Source of the DNA: Galeopsis tetrahit | Lineage: Eukaryota; Streptophyta; Magnoliopsida; Lamiales; Lamiaceae | Direction: 5' to 3' | NCBI GenBank assembly: GCA_963675135.1 | Contig: OY776120.1 | Location: 26,750,001-26,814,000 of the forward strand | DNA length: 64,000 nt | In this document: positions 1-10,895 of the stretch, in pieces | Layout of the letters: the number at the start of each line of letters is the position of its first letter | Numbering within the stretch: position 1 is the stretch's first letter | Notes under the pieces: model-generated | Told to the model about the DNA's origin: nothing | What the model saw: only the letters and a program-made list of their open reading frames with translations | Database searches by the model: none | Program-made: the position numbers and the translations under genes

Positions 1-1
1 A

Positions 2-3000
2 GCCAACTCCCCTATAACCCAAAGTCCCCACTCAAGTGGAGATGAGGAGGAGTATACTTATGAAAGTATGCTCAGAGGAGGAGCCAAGGCTACTGTGGAC
101 AGTTTGTATCCACAACTTGCTGAATTTCCAAGAATTCAGAAGGCCTTTCAAGATTTAAGGATGCTTGTTGATGTGAAAGACAAATCCTTGATGGAGATAT
201 CACAAGTAGTCCAAGATAAGGGTGCAAACTGGTGGCAGATAGAGGAAAACAGATTATTACACTTTGCTGGAGTTTCAAAGACAAGATTTCTCATTGATGA
301 GGAGATTTTTGCAAAGTTGGTAGCTGATAAGATTGAGGAGGAGAAAGAAAGAAAAGCCAAGGGAATCAAACACCCTGACAGTAGCTCCAATGATGATGAT
401 TCCCCTGATGATCCCTCAAACCCTTCAAACCCCAACCCTCCTGAAACCCCTCAAGCCAATCTCCCTGAACACTTTCAACCCAAGTCTTCTATAGCAGACA
501 GACTTTCAAACCCTCCTAAAACCTATCATAGGAAAGGCTCTGTATCTTCAGAGGTGTTGACCAAGGGTGGTAACACAACCAAAGACACATCTGCCAATGA
601 AGGTTCTTCTGAACCCAAGGCACAGCCTAAAGATGTTGAGGTTCCTGTACTAGAGGCTAGTTTGATTAAGGCCTATTCAGTGTCAGAAGAGTTGGACACT
701 GATCAGCCCTTAATCATTCAGGATGACTCAGTGGCTGCTGAGATAAGCACTGTGATCTCCTCACAACTGCCATCTTTGAACCCTGTTGAGGGTGAAGATG
801 CTGCAGGTTTAGGAGAAGGAGTTGAAAAGGAGAGAATAGTTGAAAAATCAGAGGGTGTTGAGGATGAAAGAGAGGTAGTCATCACTAAGATAGTGAGTGT
901 ACCACCATATGAGGGTGGAATAAGTGAGGAAGGACAGGTTATTCTTGAAGTCAAATCTGAACTTCAAGAATCCCTTGATGAGAGGAGGCCTGATTCCTTG
1001 AGTGAGAACATTATTAAAGAAGGGAGAAAAGAACAAGTTGAAAATGAGAAGAAGACTTCTGATGTATCAGAGTCTTATACAAAAGAAATTGAGGGTGTTG
1101 AGTGCTTATTTCCTAACTTGTTTGACTTGTCTGATGTTGCAGGTATCTCTCTTGATCAAATTTTTGCAGATGAATTCTTAACAGATGCACCTATCCAAGT
1201 AGATTCAGGCTCAGCTCAAGCCTTACTTGGGATGCAATCAGAAAAGTTGGACTCCTTGGCTCATCAAGTCAAGTCTGCTCATGCTGAAACCTCAGGAGCA
1301 TTAAATGAGCAAGGAAGGACTCTAGCATCTGTAGAAATGAGGCTCACTGGCTCTGAAGATGTTGTGCTACCAACCCTTGAGGCAAGAATTAGTGGTGTGG
1401 AATCTGGTCTCCAAACCATCTCCACTGAAGTTCAAAATGCCAAATCAATCATGGAAGCCATCTCAGAGGAGGTCAAGAAAGAGCAAAAGCTGCTGAGAGA
1501 CAATCACAATCACAATGCCAATGTCAAAGCTCTCAGGCTAACTGTCAAACAAGCTATTGGAAAGAAGACTGCACTGCAAAAGAGAAGAGCTGAAGAGCAA
1601 AGGCTAGCTATGGTCAAAGCAGCCTCTGAAAAGTTTTCCCAAGAGGTATTGGCCAACATTGCTGAAGGTGCAGTGGCCAACCTCACTGAGCTTCTGAAGA
1701 CCCAATTGGATGCATCTCTTAAGGCAACCATGGAGGAGGTTGTTCAACAGAAAATGAAACCTGTTCTAGCTTTTCTTAGCTTGAGCAATGATAAAATGCA
1801 AGATATACATGATGAAAATGTGTATTTGTTGGAAGAAATGAAGTCCCTAAACCAGGCCCAATCCCTGATGGCCTCAACAATGAGTGACCTCAAGCCCCAA
1901 TGTTTTGATGCTGCCAAAAAGAGGGAAAGGGAAAGAGCTAGAGCAAAAGGTGCCTTGGTGATTGGGAGCCCAGTCAAAGGGAAAGACAACATTGCTGAAG
2001 GAAAAGGCAAAGAGCCTGAAGTTCTGAATTTGGAAGAATTAAATGAAGAAGAGCAATTAGCACTTGCTTTGAAGAATTCTATGGCCTCAGCTCAAGAAGA
2101 AAGGATGAGGTTACAACAAAGACCAGGTGGTGAAGTATCAGGTTTGGACAAGAGTGCTGAAGGTGTCCAAACTAGAGGAAAGATCAAGAAGGCCCAAGGA
2201 AAGAAGAGACAAGTTGAGAAATTCACTGGCTTTCCTAGCAGCCTTGATCTTCCACCTGAATTCAGAATTGATGAAGATGAGCCTACATCAAAGAAAGCCA
2301 AAACTGCTGAAGAGCCCAAATCTACTGAAAAGGACAAATCTTCTGAATCTGGCAAAGCTGCTGAAGGTACCAAGTCCTCTGAAGACATTGAAGAGTTATT
2401 TGCTGAAGGATTTGGACCTGAACCTAAGAAGAAGACAACTGTTCTAGCCCATGATCCATCAAAACTGTTTCATGAAGGGTATGGCAAAGACCCTGAAACA
2501 CAACAGAAATTGGCCATGATGAGGGCCCAAGAGAAAATGGATCTGATGGAAGAAGCCAACAGAGCAAGAGATGAGAGAAGAGCAAACTTTCAGAAACCTA
2601 GAAGGAGGAGAGCAACTTATAGCAAGATGAAGCCTCAGCTTCTAATCCCAATGGACACCAAATATCCACACTTGGATAAATGGGTGCCAATTCAACTGAA
2701 TGATACATGGGAAGAGGCCAAAAGGGAGTTTGTCTATGACTATTATGTCATTGACAGATGGAATGGAGGAGATGCAAACTCTGCCTTCACTGAGTTCATG
2801 CTAGAATACTACAGAGAGTTGTATCAACAACTACTTGCAGCTGCTGACATTGCAAGAATTGAACTCACAGCTCCCAAGCCAATCATATACATGCCTCCAA
2901 AGCTTGAAGGATGGATTGACCAAGCAAGAATTCTGAGAGAATTCACTGAGATCCTTAAGCTAAACAAGATGGTTCTTGGACCTAAGGGAACCAACCAAGA

Positions 3001-3070
3001 AGCCATGGCATTGAAAAGAAGAGTGTGGGCACAGTATGGAATGCTGCCACCCCCTGAGGATGATCTTTGA
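2..3070 (+). CDS. SIRE/Maximus-type copia downstream (env-like) ORF, 5' partial
   Basis: The reading frame is open from base 2 to TGA at 3068-3070; the first ATG is at 68, but the frame runs in from outside the window, so the true start is not visible. The roughly 1020-residue product is Glu/Lys/Ser rich. It has acidic low-complexity stretches in the first third, a probable coiled-coil middle (about residues 400-620, with many heptad Leu/Glu/Lys), a KKAK/EEPKS repeat region, and a conserved-looking Trp/Tyr-rich C-terminus ending in PPPEDDL. I see no gag, protease, integrase or RT motif and no clear membrane segment. A polypurine tract and a 1.8-kb LTR follow about 450 bp downstream, so this sits where SIRE/Maximus copia elements carry an extra ORF after pol. 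'Env-like' is a positional label only; no fusion or envelope function is shown. The frame is free of stops, so the insertion may be young. Confidence 0.6.
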   Translation, partial: ANSPITQSPHSSGDEEEYTYESMLRGGAKATVDSLYPQLAEFPRIQKAFQDLRMLVDVKDKSLMEISQVVQDKGANWWQIEENRLLHFAGVSKTRFLIDEEIFAKLVADKIEEEKERKAKGIKHPDSSSNDDDSPDDPSNPSNPNPPETPQANLPEHFQPKSSIADRLSNPPKTYHRKGSVSSEVLTKGGNTTKDTSANEGSSEPKAQPKDVEVPVLEASLIKAYSVSEELDTDQPLIIQDDSVAAEISTVISSQLPSLNPVEGEDAAGLGEGVEKERIVEKSEGVEDEREVVITKIVSVPPYEGGISEEGQVILEVKSELQESLDERRPDSLSENIIKEGRKEQVENEKKTSDVSESYTKEIEGVECLFPNLFDLSDVAGISLDQIFADEFLTDAPIQVDSGSAQALLGMQSEKLDSLAHQVKSAHAETSGALNEQGRTLASVEMRLTGSEDVVLPTLEARISGVESGLQTISTEVQNAKSIMEAISEEVKKEQKLLRDNHNHNANVKALRLTVKQAIGKKTALQKRRAEEQRLAMVKAASEKFSQEVLANIAEGAVANLTELLKTQLDASLKATMEEVVQQKMKPVLAFLSLSNDKMQDIHDENVYLLEEMKSLNQAQSLMASTMSDLKPQCFDAAKKRERERARAKGALVIGSPVKGKDNIAEGKGKEPEVLNLEELNEEEQLALALKNSMASAQEERMRLQQRPGGEVSGLDKSAEGVQTRGKIKKAQGKKRQVEKFTGFPSSLDLPPEFRIDEDEPTSKKAKTAEEPKSTEKDKSSESGKAAEGTKSSEDIEELFAEGFGPEPKKKTTVLAHDPSKLFHEGYGKDPETQQKLAMMRAQEKMDLMEEANRARDERRANFQKPRRRRATYSKMKPQLLIPMDTKYPHLDKWVPIQLNDTWEEAKREFVYDYYVIDRWNGGDANSAFTEFMLEYYRELYQQLLAAADIARIELTAPKPIIYMPPKLEGWIDQARILREFTEILKLNKMVLGPKGTNQEAMALKRRVWAQYGMLPPPEDDL

Positions 3071-3526
3071 AATGGCTAAGTCTTCTGACCCTTCTTGATT
3101 GATCAACTATGCTGAAATATGGTCAAGATTGCTGATGTGGTGTGCTAATCTGTCTGCTCTGATTTGTTATGGATTGCTCTGATACAAGCTCTGTGCTCTG
3201 ATGCTGAAAATCTTATTTATATCTTGAATTGTTAGAATGAAAAGCTCTGATGTATTTAAGTGTTATTGATTCATGCTCTGATATGTTAATTTCAACTATC
3301 AACATGCTTGTAATGATCTTTGAATGAATGATAGTTGAACTTATTTTTGAATCAAGAAACACTAATCTCTCTATGCCTATCTTGAAACCTACTTGCAACA
3401 AAAACAGTGAATACACTAACACATTATCTTTTCAGGAATATTGACCCTAGTCATATCTTCTGAAGATACATGTAATAGGTGTAGACAAGTCACTTTTGCT
3501 TAGACAGTGTAGGTTTTGGCATCATC
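3071..3526 (+). other. 3' internal untranslated region of the copia element
   Basis: Non-coding stretch between the long ORF and the polypurine tract. The octamer GCTCTGAT recurs several times between about 3155 and 3285, and the same word opens repeats inside the LTR. No gene seen. Confidence 0.5.
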
Positions 3527-3539
3527 AAAAAGGGGGAAA
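3527..3539 (+). promoter_or_regulatory. Polypurine tract of copia element
   Basis: AAAAAGGGGGAAA lies immediately 5' of TTGTTGGGAAT. This is the expected primer site for plus-strand DNA synthesis next to a 3' LTR beginning TGTTGGG. Confidence 0.8.
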
Positions 3540-3540
3540 T

Positions 3541-5360
3541 TGTTGGGAATAAAATGAGATATGTTTTGATCTAATACCAAAACCCCCTGAGACATGCCTA
3601 AGTCAAGATAAACATGTTCTAGAAATGTTAGAACATATAGAATATAGGCTAGATGAGAAGCTGAAGTGTTAGGCAGCTCTTAGACAAATAGATGCACAAT
3701 TTGAGGGGGAACCTACTTTTAAGATGATCAAGATCAAGTCCCCTCAAGGCTCAAAGTTCTGGAACAATCACTTAAGAACAAGGACACTCTATGGAAAACC
3801 AAAAGCTCTGATCAGGAGAGTTGTCCAAAGAAGCTGTCCATATGCAAGAACAAGCTTACCTAGCTCAAAAGGACAAGGCTACTCAAAAGCCTTTGATCAG
3901 GAGAGTTGTCCAGAGAAGCCAACTCTATATGTAAAATACTCTGATGCTAAAAGACCAAATATGCTGATCAGAAGAGTTGTCCAGAAGAGTTGTCTCAGCA
4001 AGATTGAATCAGAACAGAAACTCTAAAGGTTGAAGGTCAACTATGCTGAAAGATTAAGGACAACCATACCCTAAAGAAATGCAATATGCCAAGATCATCT
4101 TGGAGTGAAATAAAGGGAAAGAGCCAAGTCATCTGAAGAAGAGCAAGCCAACCTTGCTGAAAAAGCAAAACTGCTGATAGTGATAAGGAGAGTTGTCCAG
4201 ATGATAAGGAATGTTGTCCTATCATTGGATCAACCTCCAGAAGCCATGTCCAAGTCCTAACAAGAAGTCAAACATTGGGAAAAGTGCTGCAGAATGAAGA
4301 CAAAGTCTTACAAGCCGTTTATTACCCAAATGAGGACATGTCACTATCAAGAATCTGTCTTCCAGTTTGAAGAACTCAAGGAAGACATTTATAGCAATTT
4401 GGGGCTGCCTCTCCAACGGGCAAATCCTCCATTTTGTCTATAAATACAGAAGTGTGAAGACCATTTGAAAGCACCTCAACACAATCCAAAAGCACCTCAA
4501 CCTTGACAAGAATATCCAACTATCCTACAAGTTGACAAGTGCTCTCAAGCTTTCAAAGAGACTATCTTAGTCTTTATACACTTCTTCTAAGCTGAACCCA
4601 ATTGTATATCCATACACAAGCTTAGAGAGATATCCTATCCTTATACACTGATCTTCATTGTAAAGGATATCTCATTAGTTGGAACCCTACTTCAACCCTT
4701 ACATCTTTCAAGAGTGAAAGTGAGAAGGTTGTAGTAGTAGAAGTGGTAGGAGCTGACTGTTGAGAGAAGAACAGTTCAGTTCTGAGTTGAGAAGAGGGTA
4801 CTAGGACTCTAGACATCCTAGGGATCAATTCACCAAGGAGTGGTGCTCTTGATCAAGTGCACCTTGGCACTATAAAACAAGTTAATTCCAAGAGTGAAGG
4901 AATTATCCTGTTAAATCAGGGAAAGTGGATGTAGGAGCTTGAGTCTCTGAACCACTATAACTTCTTGTGTTGATTTACATTCCAAGAACTTTCATACATT
5001 CAACACTGCACACAAAACTGATCTTTCAAGGATAAACATTCAAAGACTGTGCAAAAACCTATTTGGACAAGTTCCCTGAAAACTGGAATGTGTTGCATTG
5101 ACTAAGTGATTTCAGAAATTAAAGGAGTCTAAACATAAAGGGCCAACCACTATTCCGCACATATAACTCCCCTAGATAGTTATTCAACTAAGTACTCAAT
5201 AGTACTTAGTAGTCTGATTATCTTAGAAGAGTTAATCTTCTTCAGCAGAGTTGTCCAAGACAACCTTGCTGAACTCTGGTTTGATCAAATTAGCAAAAGA
5301 TTGAATACAAGTGTATCCCCCCCCCCATACACTTGTTATATACTCCTTTCTGGACCAACA
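3541..5360 (+). repeat. 3' LTR of SIRE/Maximus-like copia element
   Basis: The 1820-bp LTR starts TGTTGGGAAT after the polypurine tract and ends GGACCAACA, giving matched TGTTGG/CCAACA termini. A TATA box (TATAAATA) is at 4439-4446. The U3 part carries several AGAGTTGTCC repeats, and a C10 hairpin sits 24 bp from the 3' end. The 5' LTR lies outside the window, so age and the left target duplication cannot be read. The right flank is GTTTG. Long LTRs plus an extra downstream ORF fit the SIRE/Maximus lineage. Confidence 0.8.
4439..4446 (+). promoter_or_regulatory. TATA box in copia LTR
   Basis: TATAAATA in the middle of the LTR, preceded by a run of AGAGTTGTCC repeats; the likely U3 core promoter. 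Confidence 0.55.
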
Positions 5361-5362
5361 GT

Positions 5363-7192
5363 TTGATTCGGGTGGAATTTACGCATTTTAGATCCACATG
5401 TGAAGCATGTTTTTTATGAAATTTCATTAATTTATGCATTGATTATGATGATTTGAGCCAAAATGAGGGAAATGTTGTGTTTTGTCGATTTTGTAGGAAA
5501 TACGATGAAATTTGGAGCAAAACACCAACCATACTTTATTGGATCAGGAAGAGGAGTGCACCGTTGGGTTCGTCTCAAAAAACGGAGTGGAATAGCCTAA
5601 AGAATCGAGTCAATCGGACAAACGAGGCGAAAGATATGCACGAAACAAGTTTGGAGTGGCCAGCAACTCGGCCGAGCTAGCCAACTCGGCCGAGCTCCTG
5701 ATCGAGGCAGAAACTGGAATGATTTTCCATTCGGTCGAGCTAGCTAACTCGGCCGAGTTCGAAGACAAATTTTGAGAGCCAACTCGACCGAGTTCCCTGA
5801 CTCGGCCGAGTTACTGAAGGATCTTAGAAACTGGAACAATTAATCACTCGACCGAGTGACCGAACTCGACCGAGTCGTGAGGCAAAGTTAGAAACTGGGA
5901 CGAATTGCACTCGGCTGAGTGGGACAACTCGACCGAGTCATGAGATGAAGTTTGGAATCTGGAACGAGCTACACACGGCCGAGTGACCGAACTCGGCCGA
6001 GTCATTGGACGAAGTTTGGCCCCTGGAATGAATTGTACTCGGCCGAGTTGGACAACTCGGCCGAGTCCTGAAGATTTTCTCCCAATTCTAACACCCCTAT
6101 TCGGCCGAGTCTCCCTTGCTCTCGGTGCCTTTTGCATATTTTGTCCAATTTCCAAGGACCTAAGTGCAATTTTCATCGTTAAGCCCTACCCCAACACTAT
6201 ATAAAGCCTCATTCTTAAAACCCAAGACATTCTTCCCCAATTCCAAAAATTCCACACATAGTTACACACAATTGGAGGTGATTGGGCCATATCTTCTTCA
6301 ATTCTCCATCAAATAAAGCAAGGAAGAATGCAATAGCTTGGAAATTCCATTCTCTACCACATTTTAGACTATGCTTTCTTTTTCTCTCTCTTTTTAGTTA
6401 GCTATTTCATTTGGATTTCGTAATTTGATTATGTTAGCTCTTGGCTAAACATTTGTGGTTCTAAGGCTTTGTAAATATTTGGATTGAAGTTCATGAACTA
6501 ATTTCTTGCTTTAAATGGTGTTTGTCTCTTATTTGTATGCTTATTTCTTCTTTGAAAGCATGTTGTTATTGGCCATGATGATTTGCTTAATTCATTGTTA
6601 ATTGGGGTAAGATCGAGAGATTTATTCCATTAATCGTATGCAAGCATGCAACCCGGTATTATTATGATCTCGAGAGAGGATTAATTATCGGAGAGGGAAT
6701 TGAATGATCTTTGGGGCTATTTTAGGTGGTGTGATGTTTGTAAGGTAGAGATACGAACTTATGTCGCATGCTCCTTTGGATTAGTTAGATCGAGAGATTG
6801 ATTAATTCTTCTTTTGTGATCAACCCTATATGAAGACAACATTAATGACCATTTGAACGAGTTACAATTCATAAACGGATATCTAAGTGTTGCAATTGCC
6901 TTGGAACCCACCTTCTCATACTTGAGTTTTAATCCGCTTTACTTTCGTTTTCTTGAATTATATGATATTTGATCGATTCTTCATTACTCTTTATTGCTTA
7001 TTTGTGACAACTTGGTAGGCAATCTTAGGGTAATCCACTTTCACTTAATCGGTCGCGTCTAAATAGAATTCCGTTAACAAACTACACTTTTACGCTATAC
7101 CTCCTCGTAGGATTGACCTCGTACTTACTTCTCTACGATAGACACCGTATACTTGCAGTCGTTTATTCTAGTGTTGTAGAAAACGTGAATCA
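5363..7192 (+). repeat. Gypsy-type solo or truncated LTR with palindrome array
   Basis: Begins TGATTCGGGTGGAATTT directly after the copia LTR and ends AACGTGAATCA. It resembles the LTRs at 45102 and 49487: start TGATT, shared GTGGAAT...AAGAATC and AATCGG segments, a TATA box after a palindrome array, and GAGAGA-rich downstream sequence. A TATA box (TATATAAA) is at 6198-6205. Its 3' end abuts a LINE fragment with no primer-binding site, so it is a solo or broken LTR. The copia element inserted at or beside its 5' edge. Confidence 0.6.
5663..6112 (+). repeat. Array of CTCGGCCGAG palindromes in LTR U3
   Basis: Fifteen copies of a 10-14 bp palindrome of form ACTCGGCCGAGT (variants with CGACCGAG or CGGCTGAG). 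They mostly come in pairs inside tandem units of about 60-65 bp that also carry a GAAACTGGAA-like spacer. The array ends about 85 bp upstream of the TATA box at 6198. Confidence 0.85.
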
Positions 7193-7804
7193 GTGGCTTG
7201 GGCAATTTGGAAAGAACGATGTAATTATGTTCACGATGACATGAAGGGTCAGGGTGGTAGATGTGCCAATATCGTTTATAATGTGGAATGGGCAGTTTCA
7301 TATTGGAATGAGTTTAAGAGATCAAACAATATTGAGAATACAATGACTGATTTTGTTACCAAATCAAAGGAAATGTATTCTACAATTGGTGAAGGTAATC
7401 TGTTATTTGCTGATGCTACATTTAATATAGAAGAGAATTTGTATGTTGTTGGCTATGTGGTGGTTGCCAATAGGAGTAATATATTATTGGCAGGAGCGAT
7501 GCGTATTAGGAATCCGGGTAATGTTTGTGGAGCCGAATTAAAAGCTATTGAGGTGGGTTTGCAGCAGTGCTCTCAAAAGAATATTAAGATTAAAGGCGTG
7601 CGTTCTGATTCTACCAATGCCATTAATGTTATAATGCACACTACGGGAGTTGGAATTGGGGAGAGTCAAGTGATAAATAGTATAATGAGCTTGCTTCAAC
7701 AGCATTCTGTTTGAGATTGTCAATATATTCCAAGACACAGAAATCAGGTGGCTCATGAATTGGCTCAAGCTTGTTTACACTTCAATTCCTCACGATTGGA
7801 ATGA
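7193..7804 (+). pseudogene. LINE 3' fragment: RNase H domain with in-frame stop
   Basis: Frame starts at GTG GCT TGG (no ATG) as VAWAIWKERC, typical of the region before the RNase H domain of plant LINE ORF2. An RNase H-like fold follows with DATF near residue 88, a GAELKAIEVGL helix near 125 and a SDSTNA strand. TGA at 7712-7714 interrupts it; the same frame continues with IPRHRNQVAHELA, the usual RNase H C-terminus, to TGA at 7802-7804. About 85 bp of 3' sequence then leads into an A-rich tail near 7890-7900. Endonuclease and RT are absent, so this is a 5'-truncated, dead insertion. Confidence 0.75.
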
Positions 7805-7889
7805 AGATGTTTGTCCACAATATTTCAAGGATCTGGTGTTTGTTTCTTCTCTTTGAGAGAATGTTGGTTTGTAATCCTTGTTGTATTGT

Positions 7890-7900
7890 CAAAAAAAAAA
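7890..7900 (+). other. A-rich tail of LINE fragment
   Basis: A run of A after TTGTATTGTC marks the 3' end of the truncated LINE. Confidence 0.5.
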
Positions 7901-8102
7901 TATATCCATAAAGTTTAATATTAATGTTTTTTATTTTCTTAAAAAGTGTAAGATGTCAATAAAAAAACCAATTTGTTATCACTAAAGCGTACATATCAAT
8001 CTACAAAAAAGTATAAACAATATCAAATGTTATTTGTTTTCTTTTTAACTTAAAAAGTGTAATTTGTATATGAAGATACATCATGCAACTTACCATCACT
8101 GA

Positions 8103-8381
8103 GGGGGTGTTTGTTTTGGAACTCACCCGTCCGGGCGTGGTCATAGTTCTACTACGAGATTTCACATTCGAATTTCCCCATCCAACTATATTCACTCCTA
8201 AAAATACCTATATATCCTACAATTACATCCCATCCAACTATTATTACACAATTTGATTTGACATAAAGTTACATCTCATCCTACTCAAAATCCCAAAACA
8301 AACACACACAATTACTATTCATCAGGATTTCCCCATCCAGGATTTCTCCCATCCTACATAATCCCAAAATAAACATCCCCT
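8103..8381. mobile_element. MITE, possibly Harbinger/Tourist-like
   Basis: About 280 bp with imperfect terminal inverted repeats: GGGGTGTTTGTTTTGG on the left against CCAAAATAAACATCCCC on the right. Flanks are TGA on the left and TAA on the right, a possible decayed 3-bp duplication. No ORF. Superfamily assignment is tentative. Confidence 0.6.
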
Positions 8382-10500
8382 AAAAGGTGCAAGTCAATGT
8401 ACCAAGAGTAGAAACAAGATTTAATGTTTTGTTTCCATAGATGTTGTTAATTCTTAAATGCTTTAACATTATCAACAACATCTTAATTTGACCTTCCTTG
8501 ATTTATTTTAAGTCCTTTCTGAAATGTTACATTAAATGCTGGATTAAATGCTCTCACATTCAGGTACGATTTTAGAAGCTTTTACAAAAGTCTGAAACCT
8601 GGAAGATTCCAGAATGTTGGAGGACGTGCTAGAAGAGTCTGAAGCAGTTTAGAACGACCTGGAAGATGGAAGAAGGATCTAGAGAGATCATGAAAGTTGA
8701 GTTCCTAAAAAATAGGATCTCATGATCTAGAACTCGACTATTTCTCTATAAATACCGCTGGAGACTTTCATTCCAAAGTATACACTATTCGAGTAACACC
8801 TATCTTGAGCGTTTTTCCCTGTTAGGAGTTATGGTCAGTAGTTGTATCATTTAATATACACCGAGGGATACCATACCTTCCCGTGTATTTAGTTCTAGAC
8901 TTGTGTCGATTGAGAGTGAATCATAGATCAGATTAGTTCTTTAGACAATGATCAAACACTTAAGTCTCTTTACAGATTCAGGCACCTGCCTCGATTGTAG
9001 TTTCGATTTGTGGAATGTTGAAGTAATTGTTGAGACATTTCACACGACATTTTTAGTAAACTTACAAAGTAAGTTGTTTTCGCCGTAAGGCATAGCATAA
9101 GTTTTGTTATTAATAAAATCTATGTTAAAATTATTCCATTGTATTCTTATTGTGTTTTAGACTTCCGCTGTGTTTACTTCTTTATATTCTGTTAGAATTA
9201 ATGCTACACTATTTGTCTCAACATTCAGTGTCTTTATATTCTGTTAGAGTTAATGCTACACTATTTGTCTCAACATTCAGCGTAACATTGTTCTGTTTTT
9301 CACTTAAATACTAGATACTATCCCACGCACACTTTCAGTTTCATTAGTTATACGTTCAAATTATATTAATCTATATATTTTAATTACATTAAGTACCACT
9401 TTTCTATGTGCTTAACCTTTCTTTCCTTCCTAATCATAGTTGTTCACATTTCTTATATCTATATGCTTGTTATGCACATGGGTTTCATTATCCATTCAAA
9501 TAAATTCATCATATATTCAAATTTACAACCACCAATCTTTCGCGTAAAAGTTGAATAATATATTTCTCTATATTGTATTGGTACAGATTTAGATAAAGTT
9601 TCTTTTATTGAATTCACTACAATCTTACATACAATATAAATTTTAAAATGATGATTTATATACAGTCTATACGATTTATTGTTATAATTTCTCTTTTCAT
9701 GCTTATTGTTTCATTCTCAAAACTAACTTGTACTCCTCAAAACTCAATCAAAATTAATTTTAAAATTATTGGTACTCAATAGAATATTATCAATAACATA
9801 TTTAAATTTATTTTTTAATTCTAGCAACGTCTTTAATAGATACTCCACATGGTTGATGACATTACTTACTTAATAGATTATTGTCCTCAAATTTTTTAAT
9901 CTAGATTTCTTTCTCCGTTAACCTTGCAAAAAATTAAGTGTTTTTATCTTTAAAATATTAGTTTTTTCTACAAATACACAAAATACCACCTTTATCTATA
10001 TCAAGTGCATTTAGTTAAAATTAAATAACAAATGCACGAAATTATAAGAAAATTAAGCTAAAAATGGATAATAATATCATATCATTGTCATCTGAATTAA
10101 TTGAGAAGAAAATGTATGTGAAACCATTTGTTCCACATTGCTTGACATGGATGAAAAAATAAAAACAGTGTTAAATTAGAGCTTGATTTGAAAGAATTTG
10201 AGATTAGACTGATTCAACCTATTTCAATTCTCAAAAGAGACTAATATGATTTACTTGCCCCGAGCACGTTTTACAATGAATAAGAAGGAAAATATTAAGC
10301 GTTTGCAATATGTTGAAATTAAAGAGGTTATAAAGTGTCTGATTGTTTTCTAATATATCATAATGTATTACATTAAAAAAACCACCAAAGCTTGTTGCAT
10401 AAAAAACCACAACTATCATATTTTGATACCTATAGCGTTGAGATGAAATTCAGCAGAATCAATACATTTTCCTTGATCGAACGGAGTTTGCAAGGGAGGG
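8382..10500. other. AT-rich intergenic DNA with LTR-like promoter signals
   Basis: No coding frame seen. TATAAATA at 8747-8754, AATAAAAT near 9112, and an exact 52-bp-period duplication at 9179-9280 suggest an old LTR remnant across about 8450-9290, but I could not match its ends. The remainder to 10500 is featureless AT-rich sequence. Confidence 0.3.
9179..9280. repeat. Two-copy tandem duplication, 52-bp period
   Basis: Two 50-bp copies beginning TCTTTATATTCTGTTAGA and ending TCTCAACATTCAG differ by one A/G and are separated by TG. Confidence 0.85.
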
Positions 10501-10509
10501 GGTGTCATA

Positions 10510-10895
10510 GAATCCCATCTCATCTCGGGATGCGGTTTTGGGTGCAGAATTGGCAGCTGCGCAGCAGATTTAGGAGCGTGCATTTCAAGAGGTATCTCGA
10601 AGATTAAAATCCGTATGGACTCACAGGATGTCGTCGCAGCAATAAAACAACGGTTGAATTTCTTTGCCTTTGAAGCTGGCTATGTGGCTATGTGCACAAG
10701 ATAAGAAGGTTAATGGAAGATATCGTAGTGTGCAGTGTCTCTTTTATCCCACGAAATTGTAATAGTCTTAGCACATAGATTAGCCACTTTCACTTATAAC
10801 TCGGCCATTCCTCTCGATTGGTTTGGTGACGACGCTCCGGATTGGATTGGGGCCTAACCTTGTAGGCAACCCTTTCCCCTAAAAAAAACATTTTC
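10510..10895 (+). pseudogene. Decayed LINE RNase H fragment
   Basis: Pieces of a LINE ORF2 C-terminus are readable across several frames: VLGAELAAAQQI, then KIRMDSQDVVAAIKQ, then FIPRNCNSLAH, then TYNSAIPLDWFGDDAPDWIG before TAA. An A-run follows at about 10880-10888. At least three frameshifts separate the pieces. It is a second, independent LINE 3' end, older than the one at 7193. Confidence 0.6.

Noticed and set aside
5663..6112. Regularly spaced palindromic repeats resembling a CRISPR array
   Set aside because: The spacers are themselves repeated, the repeats are 10-14 bp, and the array sits in a plant LTR promoter region with a TATA box downstream.
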